A stretch of 64,000 bases of DNA from Solobacterium moorei. GTDB lineage: Bacteria > Bacillota_I > Bacilli_A > Erysipelotrichales > Erysipelotrichaceae. Where the stretch lies: positions 1,550,001 to 1,614,000 of the forward strand of contig NZ_AP028934.1 in the NCBI RefSeq assembly GCF_036323475.1, given 5' to 3'. The position numbers and the translations under genes are program-made. Of the stretch, positions 63,453 through 64,000 are shown piece after piece (within the stretch, counting starts at the first letter, position 1; each line of letters opens with the position of its first letter). The notes under the pieces are model-generated. The model did not search any database and was not told where the DNA came from. It worked only from the letters and a program-made list of their open reading frames with translations.

Positions 63453-64000
63453 TTAGAATAGTTGCATCATCATTTTCTTTTGTTGAGTCTGCTGAATAGC
63501 AAAACTGATGCTACAGTCGTCTTTGTAATATTTGAATAAGTTCTTTCTGAGCAGTTTTGTTTTATCGGCATTAAACTCGCTTCTATTTTTTCCCTCAGGG
63601 TTTCTTTTGACACCAGTGCAATAAATTTTGTTTGGATCTTCCGAATCGCTTTTGTTTAGCGAACGAACCATCGCTTGTTTTTCTAGATTCGAAGGTTGGA
63701 GTTTAATCTCAGTAGGAATACATCCACCTAGTCTTTCTGTAAATTGTTGAAGTATATTGCCTAAATTATTAGCATATTCAATACCAAAGTATTCTCTTAA
63801 TGTCTTTGCATCGATAATTAACTTTCTGGAATTAGCTCCCATAATCAAAGAGTCATCTAGATTCGCTTCTTTCATAAACTCTAATTTCACTAAAGCATAT
63901 CGGTCTATTCTTTTTTCTCCACCAACAAATCTTTTTACCAAGACAATATAGTTAATACTTTTATATCGAAACGTGAAGGTACAAATTGTCCACCCTTTAT
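63453..64000 (-). CDS. DUF6037-like protein, 5' end outside window
   Basis: The frame is open from the window edge: WTICTFTFRYKSINYIVLVK, RFVGGEKRIDRYALVKLEFM, LREYFGIEYANNLGNILQQF, GGCIPTEIKL, MVRSLNKSDSEDPNKIYCTG. This matches, from memory, the DUF6037 family of unknown function, found in accessory regions of Bacillota. An internal TTG at 63941 could serve as start, but the conserved-looking upstream residues argue for a longer gene. Confidence 0.6.
   Translation of the reverse strand, partial: KGWTICTFTFRYKSINYIVLVKRFVGGEKRIDRYALVKLEFMKEANLDDSLIMGANSRKLIIDAKTLREYFGIEYANNLGNILQQFTERLGGCIPTEIKLQPSNLEKQAMVRSLNKSDSEDPNKIYCTGVKRNPEGKNRSEFNADKTKLLRKNLFKYYKDDCSISFAIQQTQQKKMMMQLF

Overview
The window is low-GC, AT-rich DNA with strong AGGAGG ribosome binding sites, sigma-A type promoters, LPXTG-type and YSIRK surface proteins, a Pst/Pho phosphate operon and a Siphoviridae-like prophage. 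This points to a Gram-positive Bacillota host. The mix of ISL3, IS1634 and IS1182 elements would fit an Erysipelotrichia or an anaerobic Clostridia/Tissierellia lineage, but the sequence alone does not settle the genus. It is a strongly accessory region: about a third is insertion sequence or surface-protein repeat, and almost everything between 14 and 54 kb was imported or is broken.

Region 1 (1-13.8 kb, nearly all minus strand) looks like part of a conjugative or plasmid-like element. It has a tandem-HTH protein, a 344-aa protein of unknown role, a ParA/ParB pair, several small unknown proteins, three paralogous XRE repressors each next to a small membrane protein, a thioester/SpaA-type adhesin and a frameshifted single-stranded-DNA-binding protein. 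The most distinctive feature is a family of near-identical GC-rich palindromes (core GGGGGCG-3nt-CGCCCCC). They sit between stop codon and next ribosome binding site in many intergenic gaps, and one copy lies in frame inside parA.

Region 2 (14.1-16.7 kb) is a small metabolic island: a membrane protein, an alpha/beta hydrolase, an ATC-hydrolase-like protein and a decayed regulator. Region 3 (16.9-24.6 kb) is an IS cluster: IS30, an ISL3 element split by an IS66, and a second ISL3 inserted in the loop of a palindrome. Region 4 (24.9-31.1 kb) holds a 1.6 k-residue Rib/YSIRK surface protein with four 519-bp repeats, then a remnant of an LPXTG CnaB protein abutting a broken phage tail-fibre gene. 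Region 5 (31.1-37.7 kb) is nested ISs (truncated ISL3, ISL3 split by IS1634 with a 120-bp target duplication, IS1182).

Region 6 (37.9-41.6 kb) is a second large LPXTG-type protein. Region 7 (41.7-52.4 kb) is a defective prophage late operon (terminase, portal, ClpP protease, capsid, connectors, tail proteins, tape measure). It carries a canonical -1 frameshift site and two self-contained cargo genes (SdpI-like; AAA-DUF4143). Its terminase and tape measure genes are both truncated by illegitimate junctions. Region 8 (52.4-54.4 kb) holds fragments of a helicase, an XRE protein and another DUF4143 ATPase. Region 9 (54.4-61.0 kb) is a complete, probably chromosomal pstSCAB-phoU-phoB-phoR operon with PHO boxes. 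A second IS1634-type element (61.07-62.98 kb) has inserted just upstream and duplicated the whole 123-bp promoter/PHO-box segment. The window ends inside a DUF6037-like gene.
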